From positions 540,886 to 604,885 of the forward strand of contig NZ_JH414504.1 of NCBI RefSeq assembly GCF_000238075.1: a stretch of 64,000 bases of DNA, in the 5' to 3' direction. The DNA is from Oribacterium asaccharolyticum ACB7 (GTDB taxonomy: Bacteria > Bacillota > Clostridia > Lachnospirales > Lachnospiraceae). Below the pieces are notes generated by a model that worked only from the letters and a program-made list of their open reading frames with translations, was not told the origin of the DNA and searched no databases. Shown piece after piece: positions 63,453 to 64,000 of the stretch. Numbering within the stretch: the stretch's first letter is position 1; each line of letters opens with the position of its first letter. The position numbers and the translations under genes were made by a program.

Positions 63453-64000
63453 TTATTTTTCCTTTGCCATGATATTATTAGAATCTGCAAGGACCTCGTA
63501 GAACTTGCCATCACTTGCTGTCTGGACTTTTCGATAGTTTTTCTTCACTCCATCATCCAGATCCAATTCGATACGGCTCAGTGCTAAGTGTCCAATCTTC
63601 TCATCATATTCACGGCATTCTTTTAACTGCTTTTGGAGTTTTTCTTTTCGCTTGGTAGCGGCTGCTACTTCACGAGAATTTGTACTATGATCAATCATAT
63701 CCTGCATACGGTTGATTTCACTCTCATAGATACGCTGCATCTTATGAAGATAGTCTACACGCAGGTTACCGATAGTATCTGGCGTGTAGTGGTGCAGATA
63801 GACCAGTGCCTTGAAGCCATTCTGCTTGCCACTATCAAACAGCCAGTAGATCGGACGTTTGCCGGAGCCGGTGACAGAATAGGTCTGGCAGTGATCCTTA
63901 AAGAAATCGTTCAAAAAGTAGTTGCGGATGATCTCCCGGCTGGTGCTGCCCTTATTGCCAAGGGCTTTTGCGATATAATCGAAGTTTGCTTCCAGCGTAT
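63453..64000 (-). CDS. pglX: BREX-1 adenine-specific methyltransferase PglX, C-terminal part (cut by window end)
   Basis: The frame is open from the window edge to the stop at 63453. It reads ANFDYIAKALGNKGSTSREI then RNYFLNDFFKDHCQTYSVTG, GKRPIYWLFDSGKQNGFKAL and VYLHHYTPDTIGNLRVDYL, the typical C-terminal end of PglX. PglX methylates host DNA at a short site so that BREX can tell self from phage DNA. The catalytic NPPY part lies outside the window. An internal ATG at 63914 is not the real start. Confidence 0.92.
   Translation of the reverse strand, partial: TLEANFDYIAKALGNKGSTSREIIRNYFLNDFFKDHCQTYSVTGSGKRPIYWLFDSGKQNGFKALVYLHHYTPDTIGNLRVDYLHKMQRIYESEINRMQDMIDHSTNSREVAAATKRKEKLQKQLKECREYDEKIGHLALSRIELDLDDGVKKNYRKVQTASDGKFYEVLADSNNIMAKEK

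Overview
The window looks like a chromosomal segment of a low-to-mid GC, Gram-positive anaerobe of the Lachnospiraceae/Clostridia type. The case rests on several features: a CdaA/CdaR pair, ClpC next to RadA, YtvI-, YitT- and YesMN-type genes, a sodium-pumping biotin-dependent decarboxylase operon, AGGAGG-type ribosome binding sites and lipoproteins with Ser/Glu/Thr-rich linkers. Genus cannot be fixed from sequence alone. Nearly everything is read from the minus strand.

Region 1 (1-33.1 kb) is ordinary core genome. It starts with ilvB and the beginning of ilvN, preceded by a complete leader-peptide attenuator that was not obvious from ORF length alone. An ABC importer, a HAD phosphatase, a YitT-family protein, tRNA-Trp, radA and clpC follow. 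Next are two secreted or anchored surface proteins and a five-gene biotin-dependent carboxyltransferase / Na+ pump operon. Then come an rRNA methyltransferase, a long membrane/cell-envelope cluster around the c-di-AMP synthase cdaA-cdaR, and a TPR operon that begins with an overlooked 50-residue protein. The block ends with a frameshifted plus-strand membrane protein, a ThrE exporter, pyroglutamyl peptidase, a Cof phosphatase and a GH13 enzyme. A multi-hairpin element at 13.7-13.8 kb resembles a solo HEARO/IscB-type RNA or a palindromic transposon remnant.

Region 2 (33.1-45.9 kb) is a visibly AT-richer carbohydrate-use island, apparently for pectin-like polysaccharide. It holds a YesM/YesN two-component system, an ABC sugar importer, two GH28-like beta-helix enzymes, a GH43-like enzyme and a divergent SGNH esterase. 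It is bracketed by two near-identical 66-bp palindromic repeats in direct orientation. A perfect 42-bp palindrome lies between the binding protein and the first permease.

Region 3 (46.0-50.2 kb) carries a lipoprotein, a GNAT acetyltransferase and a DUF1858/DUF438/hemerythrin/PAS protein.

Region 4 (50.2 kb to the end) is a defence island: a HigBA-type toxin-antitoxin pair, then part of a type-1-like BREX system. In transcription order this runs pglX (cut by the window end), a Schlafen/AlbA-type ATP-binding regulator, pglZ, brxL, a TrlF-like PHP/SMC-type ATPase, and a 993-residue protein joining an archaeo-eukaryotic-type primase, an SF2 helicase and a phospholipase D-like domain. Between and beside these genes are short decayed pieces of other defence or phage genes (DUF262/GmrSD-like, ORF6N-like, DUF1016-like), which suggests repeated cargo turnover. 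The primase-helicase-PLD gene and the TrlF-like gene, collinear with a BREX core that has an AlbA gene inside it, make the most interesting candidate for an undescribed composite system.
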